Counted from the first letter of the stretch, positions 20,390-31,199 are shown. The stretch: DNA of 44,591 nucleotides from Amanita rubescens (GCA_015039365.1 WION01000433.1:1-44591); one strand, 5' to 3'. Notes: generated by a model not told the origin, from the letters alone. Numbers and translations: made by a program.

Positions 20390-20680
20390 CTCGAAGCACG
20401 CAGGCATCTCGAACGCGCTGCCTATCTCACCCAGCCCAGTACAAGCTTGGAATTTGCACAGCCCCCCTATCCGCTCGACCCTTACTCAGCGTCCAATACT
20501 ACAGTCTCGCCAGTGAACAAGGCGAGGCAGCCTAGGCCAAGGTGGCTCTCGGAAAATGGTTTCTCTGCGGTTCAGGCGACGATCCTTCTTCTCCAGGTTA
20601 CTTTGAAACTTGCTTCGACTTTTGCTGACTGCAAGGCGGCTCGTCGCGGCTTGCATAGCGCAATACGCTGGGTCCGACTT
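20390..20680 (+). pseudogene. Sel1-repeat protein fragment (SKT5/chitin-synthase regulator-like)
   Basis: Across shifting frames the plus strand encodes RRHLERAAYL, HPAQYKLG, PLLSVQYYSLASEQGEA, then VALGKWFLCGSG, then FADCKAARRGL. These match the Sel1-like repeat region of fungal Skt5/Chs-regulator proteins (AARKHLERAA, LG..YE, YYSLA..QGE, LSKWFLCG, FAEKAARRG). The frame carries a TAG at 20533-20535 between SEQGEAA and KVALGKW, plus further frameshifts and stops. No intact Sel1 gene is in the window, so the parent is elsewhere. The fragment lies between the start of F-box 5 and the end of F-box 6. The stretch 19958-20389 to its left shows nothing else. Confidence 0.7.
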
Positions 20681-20863
20681 ACTACATGCACCCTTGCGTA
20701 TTGATCTCAATCATTTCCAGTGGGAGGGAGTTGCAACTTGCATGATGAATGTCATTGGAAGCGATGATCTTACGACGACCTTGAATCTGTAGCACACGCC
20801 TTTGTTTGCATCTCTGTAATTTAATCGCAACAGTTACAGCCATCCTAAACCTAATGATCATAC

Positions 20864-22339
20864 TCAAAACGGTTCGCCGATGTTAGGCGGTTCCCTGAAG
20901 CCTTGTCTTCGAAACCGAACCGAGGTGACTATGAGTCTTTTAGTACGACTGTATTCCATTCCACTCTTCCTTCCAACCTTATCCAGTTCTGCCGCAGCGT
21001 CCTTGAGATATTCGACTCGAAGCTTGAGATAACGAAGCGCTGATTCTTCTGGTACCTGGCTGGTATGTGATTTGATTCGAGACTTCACCATGTTCAGTAA
21101 TGTGGAGTGTAACGGGGTTGGAATACAAAATTTGATCGCCAAGAATGTTAAATGATGGCACACGGTGTCATTTCGGTGTAAAGTGAGTCTTTGAAGCACT
21201 TCTTCGTCAACTGACCCATGCTCATAATAAGTTGAGGGACCTATGGTGAGCCAAGTGAGCGAATCGCAAGACGAGTGTGTCAGGACGTTAAGGTTGTCTC
21301 CTGGCGAGAGGTATGATCCACGAATCTTCAACCTGTCAAGGGAACAAGATGATCGTGTAAGAAAGTTTAAGAGTGGTCGGATTCCCTCCGGCGAAATATC
21401 CTTAATTGAAAATTCTCGTAGAGAAGGCAAAGAAAGCCGGTGTACGAGTGTTTGGAGACTGAGCAAGCGTTGCGTCTTAAGAACGAAGGTGACTAAGTTT
21501 TCCAAGATTATGGGAACTGTACTTTGTCCAATTGTCGATGGGCGTCGATCAGTAACCGAGATCGATAAAAACACGAGTTTTGGAAGCTTCATGAAAATGA
21601 CTGCTGCATCCTGACAAGATATAAGCATCCAAATTCGGAGGTGCGTGAGATGCGCCCAAGGAACGGTTTCGTTCGCGCAAGACGCGAAATCCTTGAAATA
21701 GGGACAATATAGTCGCCGCAATGACTGCCATCCATCAAAGTGGTATGGATCACCAATACCCAAGAAATACAAGGATTCCCAGCGAGAAGCGTGGTCACGG
21801 ATAACTGATATAATGAGGGCTTGAGGACAATTCCTATTCTGAGAATGGAAGAGACCACCGGCACCTGATACGTGTAGTGTAATAGGTAGCGAACGAGAGC
21901 GTTCGATCCATTGAACAAGGACGGCGGCCTTCCTTTTAGCCCGGGCCTTGTTTATGTTTGCTGGGACATGGATGAGGACCGTGTTCCACAATCGAGGGGT
22001 TAAAAATGCAAGAGATCGCCATGAAGAGCACACTGCGCAGAATACAAGAGTTTGATTTATCACTTTTTGTCCCTCGCTGTACTTCTTGTAGAGCTCCTGG
22101 TCGGTGGGCAATGCAAGGATTAAGATTTCGCCAAGAACTTCAAAAGGAATGCTATGGATAGGATGCGACGAATGGCCACGCAAGGCTCGAGACCTGGTGA
22201 TAGGGCCATTGTAACTTGCAACGCTGTGTGATTCAAGTTCAAGAACGGCGTGTGAATGAGCAGAGTGTGCGTCATTTTGAGCTTCCCTATGGGGGTTTTC
22301 AGTGCTCGCGAAAGCCTTTCGCTTTTTTCGAGGAGGCAT
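20864..22339 (-). CDS. F-box protein, paralogue 6
   Basis: Single exon on the minus strand, 491 aa with the ATG at 22339 (MPPRKKRKAFASTEN). An in-frame ATG at 22408 would add 23 residues, but they lie across the shared upstream element and match no sibling, so the downstream ATG is preferred. It has the YNGPITRSRALRGH tract, an F-box at about residues 57-112 (IHSIPFEVLGEILILALP, VFCAVCSSWRSLAF, PRLW), then LPKLVFLSISV, LTRSSCSLDRLKI, LTLHRNDT and MVKSRI. It ends PPNIGEPF. Intact. Probable SCF adaptor. Confidence 0.9.
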   Translation of the reverse strand: MPPRKKRKAFASTENPHREAQNDAHSAHSHAVLELESHSVASYNGPITRSRALRGHSSHPIHSIPFEVLGEILILALPTDQELYKKYSEGQKVINQTLVFCAVCSSWRSLAFLTPRLWNTVLIHVPANINKARAKRKAAVLVQWIERSRSLPITLHVSGAGGLFHSQNRNCPQALIISVIRDHASRWESLYFLGIGDPYHFDGWQSLRRLYCPYFKDFASCANETVPWAHLTHLRIWMLISCQDAAVIFMKLPKLVFLSISVTDRRPSTIGQSTVPIILENLVTFVLKTQRLLSLQTLVHRLSLPSLREFSIKDISPEGIRPLLNFLTRSSCSLDRLKIRGSYLSPGDNLNVLTHSSCDSLTWLTIGPSTYYEHGSVDEEVLQRLTLHRNDTVCHHLTFLAIKFCIPTPLHSTLLNMVKSRIKSHTSQVPEESALRYLKLRVEYLKDAAAELDKVGRKSGMEYSRTKRLIVTSVRFRRQGFREPPNIGEPF

Positions 22340-22365
22340 TTTTGCAGAGCGGGGCAGAGTTGCGA

Positions 22366-22388
22366 CTAACCCTAGGTCATGTTTGGGT
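22366..22388 (-). promoter_or_regulatory. Shared upstream element of F-box 6
   Basis: The minus strand reads ACCCAAACATGACCTAGGGT followed by TAG: the shared element with a 4-nt insertion. It lies 26 nt before the ATG at 22339. Confidence 0.5.
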
Positions 22389-23122
22389 CTGTTCCAGACA
22401 TGTCTCACATTGTCTCAACTAGCAGCGGACCTTAAGAGGGCAGAATTTGCGATGCTGATTTTGGTCGAGATACTAGGAGTGCCAGATGACAATTTTAAAT
22501 GGTCAAATATATCCTATACTATAGCACATCATAGCGCTGCGGCAAACGAGTAAAGAATCGAAGTCAAGAGGAGACCTGGAAGAAGAGAGCAAAAAACAGA
22601 CATTAAACCACAAAGCAACCCTCCGCGTATTCAATCACCTCTCCGCCTCATGCGGACGCCGTCCCATTATTGATGCATGATGCATTGATGATCCATCGGC
22701 CTGCTTAGGCCTCAATGAAACGGACAAAGAGATGTCATACCCGAAGTTGTAAAGTCCGTCAGTTCTCCATCTCTGTCACCGTACTTGACAAGGCTTACCA
22801 GATTTTCCGCCGGCGTTGACAATGATATCATCAATCAGAGCATAAATAGCTCCAGTAGCGAATGTGTTGTTCGCAAATCATTCAAGAGCTCGATTTCCTA
22901 AGGAAAATTAGATCAGCAACCACCCCGATTTCGACTAGAGAACAACTTACATCCGCCAATCACTGGCTTGGTCAACTACTACTCTCATCGATTCTTGGGA
23001 GTTGAATTTGGGGAATAAGGGCGGTGTTGTTGTTGCACTGGGTGCATCTCGACATTCAATACTTTTATCAGGGTCTTGGTGCGTTGCTCGACAAGTGTGT
23101 CAAAATGTCGTAAGAACATGAG
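22389..23122. other. Spacer between divergent F-box 6 and 7
   Basis: About 730 bp of non-coding sequence between two divergent F-box genes. Only short open frames; no repeat or gene fragment recognised. Confidence 0.4.
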
Positions 23123-23140
23123 AACCCAAACCTAGGGTTT
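23123..23140 (+). promoter_or_regulatory. Shared upstream element of F-box 7
   Basis: AACCCAAACCTAGGGTTT, 50 nt before the ATG at 23191. The core AACCTAGGGTT is identical to copies 2 and 3. Confidence 0.55.
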
Positions 23141-23190
23141 ATCAAATCTGACTCGAACGCACATACTCAAATCAGTCGTGCTTTAACAAG

Positions 23191-24645
23191 ATGCCACCTC
23201 ATCCTCATAGAAATGCCAAGAGTGACGCTCATCCTGCTGTGGGTCCGGGGCACAATGGACCCATCACCAGGTCTCGCGGCGTCCAGTACGCCAACGCACC
23301 TACTATTCATCGCCTCCCTTTAGAGGTCCTCAGCGAGATCTTCATTCTTGCCATGCCCACCATTCAGGAAATTTACGCCTGGCCGTCGTCACACCAGCCC
23401 GGCGAGAGAGAAAAAATAGTTGATCCCTCCATGTTCTGCGCCGTGTGCTCGTCGTGGCGGCTTCTTGCTTTTTCCACCCCTCAACTGTGGAAGCACGTGT
23501 TCGTCCATGTCCCGTACAGTATAACAGAAGACCGGGCTAAAAAAATAGTCGCCGACCTCATTCCATGGATCGAGCGCTCCAAACCGCTACCTCTTACCCT
23601 ACACATATCCGGTGATCTCAATGTATCTGTGCATGGGACAGGACCTGAAGCCCCCATTGTATCCTTTCTCATCGACCATGCTGCTCGGTGGGAATCCCTG
23701 TACTGCAAACGTGCATTTCTAGACCCGTCATCGTATTTACCACCACCTCGGTTTCACGTTGATGTATGGCACTCTTTGCGGCGAGTGTGTCTTATCGGTA
23801 TAAAGTCATTCTATCTCACATCATGTGTCATTGTAAAAGACACTCTTCCATGGGCGCAACTTACACTTCTCAACGTTCAGAACAGTATCACTGTTTCGCA
23901 AGCAGAAACCATTTTCATCAGTTGTCCTAAGCTCGTGCAGCTATCAATTTCAGTTCGTATAGCGCAGGGGGCGGGTGGTGTTTCTATAACCCTTCGCGAC
24001 TTGGTCACTTTCTACCTCAGTACGGATTCGTCCTGTCGCGGACTGACCGTGAATCGACTCACTTCCCCGTCTCTACGAAACATGTTTATAAATGGATTTT
24101 CATCAACAGACACCGGGATACTCTTGGACTTTTTTACACGATCATCCTGTACCCTCGACAAGTTGGGGATTCGCGGAGCACAGAACATTGCGTCGAGAGA
24201 TTACATCAATGTCCTACAACATCGTTCTTGCCAGTCACTCACTTTGCTCTCCCTGCGTTATCCCCTTTGGCACAAGGATGATATGTCATTCGACTGTGAC
24301 GAAGCACTACTTCAAAGACTTACTTTACATCGGAATGATACAATTTGCAGTCGTCTAAAATTCTTGACGATCACCTATAGCGTTCCAAGTTCTTTACACT
24401 CCACATTCCTGAACATGGTCGAGTCTCGAATTCGTTCTCGTGTAGGCCAGATAACAGATGAGCCGACGCTTCGATATCTCCAGCTTCACGTCCGCTGTCC
24501 AGGGAAAAAGATGAAAGAGTTGGATAAAATTGGAAAGAGGAGCGGAATGGAATACAGGCGTCAAAGAATCCAACCTTGTCATTGGGCAGTTTGGTTCCAA
24601 TGCGAGGTGCCGCCTAGCTTGAATCCCAATGACTTGCTGTTTTGA
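23191..24645 (+). CDS. F-box protein, paralogue 7
   Basis: Single exon, 484 aa, with a shorter N-terminus than the siblings (MPPHPHRNAKSDAHPAV, then HNGPITRSR). F-box at about residues 36-92 (IHRLPLEVLSEIFILAMP, FCAVCSSWRLLAF, PQLW). The body has CPKLVQLSISV, FTRSSCTLDKLGI, LTLHRNDT, MVESRI and GKRSGMEYRR. It ends PPSLNPNDLLF. By eye it is closest to paralogue 1 in the F-box and KLVQLSISV segments, although the two are at opposite ends of the array. Intact. Probable SCF adaptor. Confidence 0.9.
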   Translation: MPPHPHRNAKSDAHPAVGPGHNGPITRSRGVQYANAPTIHRLPLEVLSEIFILAMPTIQEIYAWPSSHQPGEREKIVDPSMFCAVCSSWRLLAFSTPQLWKHVFVHVPYSITEDRAKKIVADLIPWIERSKPLPLTLHISGDLNVSVHGTGPEAPIVSFLIDHAARWESLYCKRAFLDPSSYLPPPRFHVDVWHSLRRVCLIGIKSFYLTSCVIVKDTLPWAQLTLLNVQNSITVSQAETIFISCPKLVQLSISVRIAQGAGGVSITLRDLVTFYLSTDSSCRGLTVNRLTSPSLRNMFINGFSSTDTGILLDFFTRSSCTLDKLGIRGAQNIASRDYINVLQHRSCQSLTLLSLRYPLWHKDDMSFDCDEALLQRLTLHRNDTICSRLKFLTITYSVPSSLHSTFLNMVESRIRSRVGQITDEPTLRYLQLHVRCPGKKMKELDKIGKRSGMEYRRQRIQPCHWAVWFQCEVPPSLNPNDLLF

Positions 24646-25292
24646 TTTTCAGGGAGATTTCAACCGTCGCGACGGTCTCATTCGTATCTCCACCATCATC
24701 CCTCCTACAGGACCGTCGGCACTGGACTGTTCGTTCTCTTGCTCGCGCGCGTGTATGGCTGTCCGCAGCGTATGTCTCGGTCCCCCGATACGCTTCACCC
24801 AGCTCTTCTGGTTTCATATTCCTTTTATTCACCTCCTTCTCGAGGTCATCGAAGTTAAAGTCGAGATCGTCCCTTAGATAGTCCATGTCAAATTGCTCGC
24901 CCCAGACATTAGGGAGAATCACCATGTAAATCATGCCTGACACTGGAATAATCTCTAAGTTAGAGAGGCCCGCACGTTCTGCCCGAGGGGCCGAGAATGT
25001 CAGGCTTGGCACCAGCTGACATCTGTGGGTACCTTAAGAACTGGAAAGTCCAGGAAAGTCCATGACTAGACCGTTCCGGGATGCATGATGGCCGAACACC
25101 CACTTCCCCTTCAGTTTCTCTCCCTCGCGTTCGCCGCGCACGCACATGCACGTGCATGTACTGTACCCCGGAGTTAGGTAACATTTGTATACACATGTCC
25201 TAGTATGTATGTAGGATAGCTTGTATCACCGATGCACATGATGAGATTGAGGAATGAGCATGACGGAACGGTCACTGGTCCTGTGCCACCAA
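24646..25292. other. Spacer with an uncertain minus-strand open frame
   Basis: A 132-codon minus-strand frame (24614-25012) contains DYLRDDLDFNFDDLEKEVNKRNMK, an acidic, possibly helical, plausibly coding stretch. It has no recognised family or clear splice partners, and its 3' end overlaps the tail of F-box 7. It is not called as a gene. The rest of the spacer shows nothing. Confidence 0.3.
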
Positions 25293-26601
25293 CTAAGCTA
25301 CAAATTGAAGCCATTTTTGAATACTCTCCCGGGTTTGCTCCTCCTCCATCATACGTGCCCGACGCATATCCTTCCTTGCATTATGCACCCACAATCCCGC
25401 GACTACGTCTAAAACATCAATTGCCTCACTGTCTCCTGCCTTCTCCAGCGTCTCGGTCCACGAATGACAATCTGCTCGAACCGTCTTATTCCGACGAACC
25501 CTCGCCCGCTTCCCTGCACCCCTAACCGAATGACCGTTGTCACTGTCGTCATCGTCATCGTCATCGTCATTGTGATAGTAAAACTCCTTGGTTTTTTCCT
25601 CAGCAAACTCCACAAATTCCCCCACTCCCCATGTCTTGAGGGCAGCACAACCATAGGCGACATCGAAGAGAGAACGCGGCGGCCAGTCATTATTTGATTG
25701 CATCGCAACCGAGTTGTGAGGTACTATGTGCTGGACCATGTAATCACTGCATTTGAAGTTGTGAAAGGTGAGGCGACTGTTCGCGACTGATGGATGCACA
25801 TCGAATTGAAGATGGTCGAGAACCCATTGGGGTTGCATGACGAGGGGCACATCGTCGACATTCATCGCGAAGTTTGGTGTCTAGAAACCCATTCAACTCA
25901 ATCACATTGAAGATGACTGCGCCGAGTAGATGACCTGTAAAAAGGCGACCTGGGAGGTTCCGAATGGGGCGTGCAGCTCTCGCTTAAGCAGGATCCCATT
26001 CCGCGTATCGTTGATACTTTCTAAGGGTGGATCGACGACTTCTTCCCTGTGCGCGACGAGGTTCTTTATGTACTTTGTCTGGAATGAGCGATGTGAACAG
26101 TACAAAGGGCCGGAACGTACCTGGTCACCCTTTGCATGCGGAATTATATGACACGCCTCAAATTGTGTCGTACCAGTCATCACGCAACACCTATCACGAT
26201 TGACCACATCCTGTTTGAAGTTGGCCCGGCGGCTAGTGACGTTCGACGTGTAGGAGGTTCTGTCATCCATCCCCTTCGGATCAAGCAAACGAAAGCCGTT
26301 GTCTATCATTAAAGATGAGTGACAGGTCCCGATTTGCTCGAAATGACTCACCTTGCGATATGTAGTAATAATTACCAGCCGATATAGCGGCGCCGTCAGG
26401 ACGATAATCTGCGACCTGTTCGCCATCGCGTTCACGGGAGATGTAACCTTCCTTGCCGTATATGGCGTATCCTAGAAAACGTAACCAGGTGAGAGGATGT
26501 ATTGAGAATTGCTGACAGATATGAACGGGAATGGAGAGTGCATGCTGATATTCATCGCCGAAACGGATCCAGAGCTGAACGTTAACGCTCAGTGTGGCCA
26601 T
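25293..26601 (-). CDS. HNH endonuclease-domain protein
   Basis: Four exons on the minus strand: 26352-26601, 26121-26302, 25935-26078, 25293-25880, coding 387 aa; introns are 42-54 nt. The HNH core spans about residues 118-184: NRDRCCVMTG (C122/C123), then EACHIIPHAKG (H135), and across the next junction NDTRNGILLKRELHAPFG (N171, H180). This is the HNH pattern common in fungal proteins. The N-terminal 80 residues are of unknown fold. The C-terminal exon has an aspartate run of about eight residues encoded by a cat/cgt repeat near 25550, followed by a basic segment (GKRARVRRNK), perhaps for nuclear targeting. Nuclease activity is predicted from motifs only. The gene starts 103 bp downstream of the decayed NTPase gene on the same strand. 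It looks intact. Confidence 0.8.
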
Positions 26602-26704
26602 GATTAAGATTTATGTAATGAGTCTTGTGCATACATGAGACTCAACTTAAAAATAGATCTACTGGTACAAGTCTGCTTACACTTAATAATTTCTATAACG
26701 AGCT

Positions 26705-29574
26705 TCACAATCGCTTGGCACCTCGAACAGCAGCCCAACGGGACCAATGACCGCCGTCGTTCGCAGCTCCTGGGTTCATCGACCTTCGAAGTTCTTTCTC
26801 TACATTTGTTGCCACCTTATAAATATCTTTCCAACCGTATGACGCTTGCAGGAGGCCATCCCAAATGTCAGTCGTCTGTGGGTCAATCGGACCTAGAAAG
26901 TCGGATGAAAGACCCGCACTCCAAATGTCATAAACGACAGCATTATAAGCTGGTGATGGGTCATGCCTGGTCACATGAAGACTTGGAGTTTGGGCAGCGA
27001 GGGCGAAGATTATTCTGATGACGGGAACGGGGGCATCCCCCTCCTTCAGAATCCCAACGTCGTAAGGATTCATGGATTCAAAACATTTTGGTTTGGGGAT
27101 GTGGGTGTAGTGAGGGTCGTTCGAGACCCGGTACAGGATGAGTCCGAGATTATCGATGGCCAATTTCGTGCCAGATTTCAGAAAGACGGTGACTGCATTA
27201 ATCGAGGGATGATTATCGGTGCACTGCACGGCAGCACCTCGGGTCATTAGAAGCAAAAGGCATTTCTTGTCGACGGATTTGAAATCGAGGAGTTTGATGA
27301 AATGGTTGAAGTGCATCTTTGCATCAGGGAAATCGTGCCGCAGCTTCTCCAATCCTGAGGCTGATGGGGACTCGCTGAACAGATATCCATACACGAAGGA
27401 TGCAAAGTTGAAGAATCGACATTTTGGGTGTACACCCTTGCCAACTGGAGGCCCGACAGCCTGATCACGAGCCAGAGTCAGCAACAACAGTACAAGAAAC
27501 TCGCCACGATCGCCTTTATGTATGGGAATCCTTCCAGTACAGATTTGAAAGATTTCAATGGATCAAAGGATTCCCGCGCCATGATGACATAGGCGGCTTC
27601 GGAGAGAAGCGGCTCGGAGGATGATACTGTCTCCATGCTCTGGAAGGCAGCGTCGATCTTAAGGCAGACTCGCATATGTCCTTCCACCTGCTTCCTCTCA
27701 GCGGTTTGAGAAATGTAGGTTGTTGAATTGAATTGGATAGGTAAGCGTGAGATAGGCAAGCAAGCATCTGGTCGTCAGTGAAATTTTGTGTGTTGGGTTT
27801 TGCGTTAAGGAGCTTCCGACGGCAAATGTCAGGATGTCTTCTCGAACACTGCTATCCCCAGCATAATAACGTGACCCGAATCTTAAGGCGTATCCGCATC
27901 AGCATGATTAATGTTACGAAATACAATTATACTTACAAGGGGCGACCCATATAAACAATATGCGAATCAGCGGTGACGCGCTCCAAATCCCAATTGCCGT
28001 CCAGGGCTACTTGTTTCGCTAACGTGTCAAAGCCGAGGTCTGTGAATGGTTGGATTAACATCAAATCACCGTCGGTGATTCTTTTGAATTCCGGCGATGT
28101 GAACTGCGATATCTTGACCGTCGTAGACAGAAACAGAGCGAACAATGGGAAGTGATACAAAGCACGAAACACGTGTCTCAGAACACTGAGATTTGACCAT
28201 GTAGCGTAGCCAGTTTCATTTGGATTGGTCAAAGTATGGGCCTCATCGAAAGCCAGAATGACGAGAGGATAGTCGTCCTCTGTTGCCTTTTCCTTCACCG
28301 GAGACGATGAGTGCTAGCCTTCAAGGATTCAACGAGTTTGTGGCAGGAGACAGCGGGGAGAAGTGATAATCTAGGGTGTCCTTTGATGTCGGGGCGAAGC
28401 GTAAATGGTCCGTCGTATCCTTGGTAAGGAATCTATGGACACTTTTAGTCGACGGATAAAGAAAGACATACATCCGCCCAAAGTGTTTCTTCGCAATTTG
28501 AACCACCTGTCGATAAAATTCTCCTAAACTCGTTATGCTCTTTCATTGTTTGACCCCCGTCATACGGATCCTGAATTCACGAGCCACCTCCTCAATCCCC
28601 CACTGCGAATTGAATTCCATTTTCAATGTATGGTCGGTATGCTGAAACAAGGCGTCGACAAAACAGCAAGCTCGGCGATACGATCCGGCCTCTGTGTCTT
28701 TCGTGGTCAAAAAATCTCGAACCTCGTGGTCGGCAGGAGGGTAGCCTGGAAAGATATTATTGGTCACTGCGAAACTAACGATGACGCAAGAAAAAATACC
28801 AGTAGATAGTGCATCCCTGAGGTTAATCGGTATGGAAAAGTGTTTTTTCCCAAGTTCATCAACTGTTCTTGACTTGCCCATACCGGACGATTGAACAATA
28901 GAACAAAAGTGCGCATAAACACTCTTGCTGTCGGGATCAAAGTGGTTCCGGATGTGTGTCCATAAGGCTTCCGCCGCTTGGCCATCGTATGGGCGTTCCC
29001 AAGAGTCCTTGGTGGCTAAGCGGCCCAGTCAGTAATGGACAGGGGGTAAATTTTCAATAGGAATACCTTTTTCCTGTTGAGGAGATAGCTCAATCGTGGA
29101 GGCTGGAATTTTGAGTTCCGCTGTGGTCGCGATTAAATGCGATCGGATTATCTGATAATCCGAAATGATACGTACGACGCGCAAGCAGGTCACTCCAATC
29201 GCCCCTTTAACACCATTCCGCACGCCAACCTTCCACTCTTCCAACTGGTTTTCGGTGAAAATCTTCACGATGTCATCTGCGTGCTGAAGGGTCAGATTCG
29301 CGATAACGCTGTCTTTCATGCTTGTGGACGCTAATTCCAGCGTGAGGACCTGCAAAATGTCCGAAAGTATCGACCGCCACCGGGAGTCGTCAGTGGCAGT
29401 CTCGGCCTTATCGACCTGAAATTCCCACATCCTAAAATCGGATTTCCTATTGATGTTGGAGCTGAGCGTAGCCAGTTGTATATCCGGCAGAAGGATTTTG
29501 GCGCGTTTGTCGGGAAGAGGAGGCGGGAGGAAATTCAGCAGGGCGTTTTGAACTAGAAGAAGGAAGGTCGACAT
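26705..29574 (-). pseudogene. P-loop NTPase gene with several frameshifts (Crinkler-like Agaricomycete family)
   Basis: Minus-strand gene read in pieces. 29067-29574 is the N-terminal exon (possible ATG 29574). 28800-29015 has the Walker A SSGMGKSR (about 28870-28890). Next come a segment beginning YPPADHEVRDFL, then the Walker B VILAFDEAH (28238-28263), then a long C-terminal segment ending at 26705. Several junctions are clean introns (29016-29066; 28745-28799). Others are not: there is a TGA at 28543-28545 with continuation in another frame and back, and single-base frame breaks near 27817, 27748 and 27520. All would be repaired by one extra base. I recall similar multi-exon NTPases in Agaricomycetes resembling the NTPase part of Crinkler-type proteins; that naming is tentative. 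Either a young pseudogene or a region of single-base sequencing deletions. Confidence 0.65.
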
Positions 29575-29642
29575 CCATGATCTGGTTCGGAGTCAAGACT
29601 GAACGAGTACAGCCACAACAATGTGACGTTTGTTAGCACATC

Positions 29643-29659
29643 TTTTTTTTTTTTTTTTT
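29643..29659. promoter_or_regulatory. Poly(dA:dT) tract
   Basis: A run of about 17 T on the plus strand, 70-85 bp upstream of the NTPase gene start. Such tracts exclude nucleosomes in fungal promoters. It could equally be the A-tail of an old retroposed insertion. Confidence 0.35.
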
Positions 29660-29857
29660 AAAAGTAAAGGTGATTCATTTGAGCAAGAAGTAATTTAATA
29701 CAGGTAGGCATTGTGACACAAGTCACATAGTGGGGTAATGCGCGTTCACGCACATGTTAATGTGTTTAGTAGAAAGAAGAAACGTTCTTTGGAGGTCAAT
29801 ATATGGAAGAAGGTAGACGTACTCTCAATGTAGCTAACCTTCCTAAAGAGAAAATCT

Positions 29858-31047
29858 AATGAACGTCCCGAGGGACGCGCTCAAAAGAGAACGCTATGGA
29901 AGCGGGCTCTAATGAGCCGGTTAATAAAGCAAAGTTGGCACGAATGCCAAATAGGTATCGTCGGCGTCTCACTTTGGAGCAGCGCCGGCATTGGTGGCAG
30001 GAGGCGGGGATATCTGAAGTGACCGAGGCCACATATTGTTTCTGTTGAGGTGCAACGACCTCAGATAGATGTAATCGACACCGGCGATGTCGAGGGGGCA
30101 TTATGATGACGGTGGGTAGAACCACCAGTGTTGTTTCAAGAGGAAGCACAGGGGCTTCAAGGTTGCTAGAGGACGGTTCAGAGGTGAGCTCTTCGACCGT
30201 CTCAATGGTCGTTCTGGGGAGGGGGGAGGGAGGAAGGGGTAGAGGAGCATGTCTGCCGGAGGCTCTGAGGGGTTATTCTGAAGCTTGGAAGCTTTCTTCG
30301 CTTTTCGCTTCTGCGATCGGGATAATTGTTTAGATGATGAGGTGGTAGCATCGATATCATCATCAACGATGGGCGTCGTCAATGCGGGGAGGGGAAGCGC
30401 CATCAAGATGGGCAGGGGAGGCATCGTTGGTGGTACAGGAAGAGAAGGGACCGGAACTCGGACCTTCCTTAAGTTTTTCAGTCTGCTTGGTGGGCAGTCG
30501 CATGACGTCGACCAGCGTTATGTCATGCGTCAAGGGTATGGATATTTTCCCACAGTCATAAAAGTCGGCTATGGGGAAGGGAAGCAAGTTTCGTCCTGCA
30601 CTTGAGGCAAGACTTTGAGAAGCATGACTTGGCTATAAACGTGAGGTAGAGCGCCTCCACGTCAGGCAAGTCTGGGTGCAAGTGACGTCACAGCCATCAA
30701 GGCACCATTTGTGAACCCATATAGCGGTCTTGGAGGAAACTGGCAAGGTTAATTGACGGGGTGATCCGGACCCAGTCAGGATGGGAGAGCGTTTGGTAAC
30801 GGGGGTTGCCATGTCTGTCATCAATGGCGTGACGACGGAAAGGCGTGTTGAGGGTAATGAGTACGTCAGAAGTTGACGAGAGGTTATCGAGCATTGTCTG
30901 TAAGATGATGAACTTGGATTCAGTGGGCAAGTTGGGGTTGGCGAGACTGATGTCGCAAACGGTGGTTTTGATTGTTAGAATGCGGAGTCCATGGCGGGAC
31001 TTGCTGGAGTCATGTGACACATGACCAGACATTTGATCACGTAACAT
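29858..31047 (-). CDS. Hypothetical protein(s), exon structure unresolved
   Basis: Minus-strand open frames with coding-like composition follow each other in different frames. 30697-31047 includes RHGLRILTIKTTVCDISLAN and RRHAIDDRHGNPRYQTLSH. 30363-30587 includes IADFYDCGKISIPLTHDITL. 30101-30424 is Ser/Pro/Lys-rich (QLSRSQKRKAKKASK). They may be exons of one gene or pieces of a transposon-borne frame; I do not recognise the family and could not fix splice sites. The Pro/Ser-rich middle suggests disorder. Treat as a low-confidence coding region at the border of the repeat-rich part. Confidence 0.3.
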
Positions 31048-31199
31048 GTTTCAAGGCCAACGCCTCGCGGCAAAGGCAGGGCAAGGGCAAGGGGCAAGGC
31101 TAGTAGTCGAAATGCACCAAGGTGCGGAGGGAGTAGAGGGAGTAGAAAGCAAGCACATCAGGTAAATGGGGAAAAAACTAATCCTGTCTAATTTTGTCT

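Noticed and set aside
22340..22408. Upstream ATG of F-box 6 at 22408
   Set aside because: The extra 23 residues cross the shared upstream element and have no counterpart in the six sibling proteins.
11030..23140. Telomere-like interpretation of CCTAGGGTTAGG upstream of the F-box genes
   Set aside because: It contains one TTAGG-like word but no tandem TTAGGG array, and its fixed position before start codons fits a gene-linked element better.
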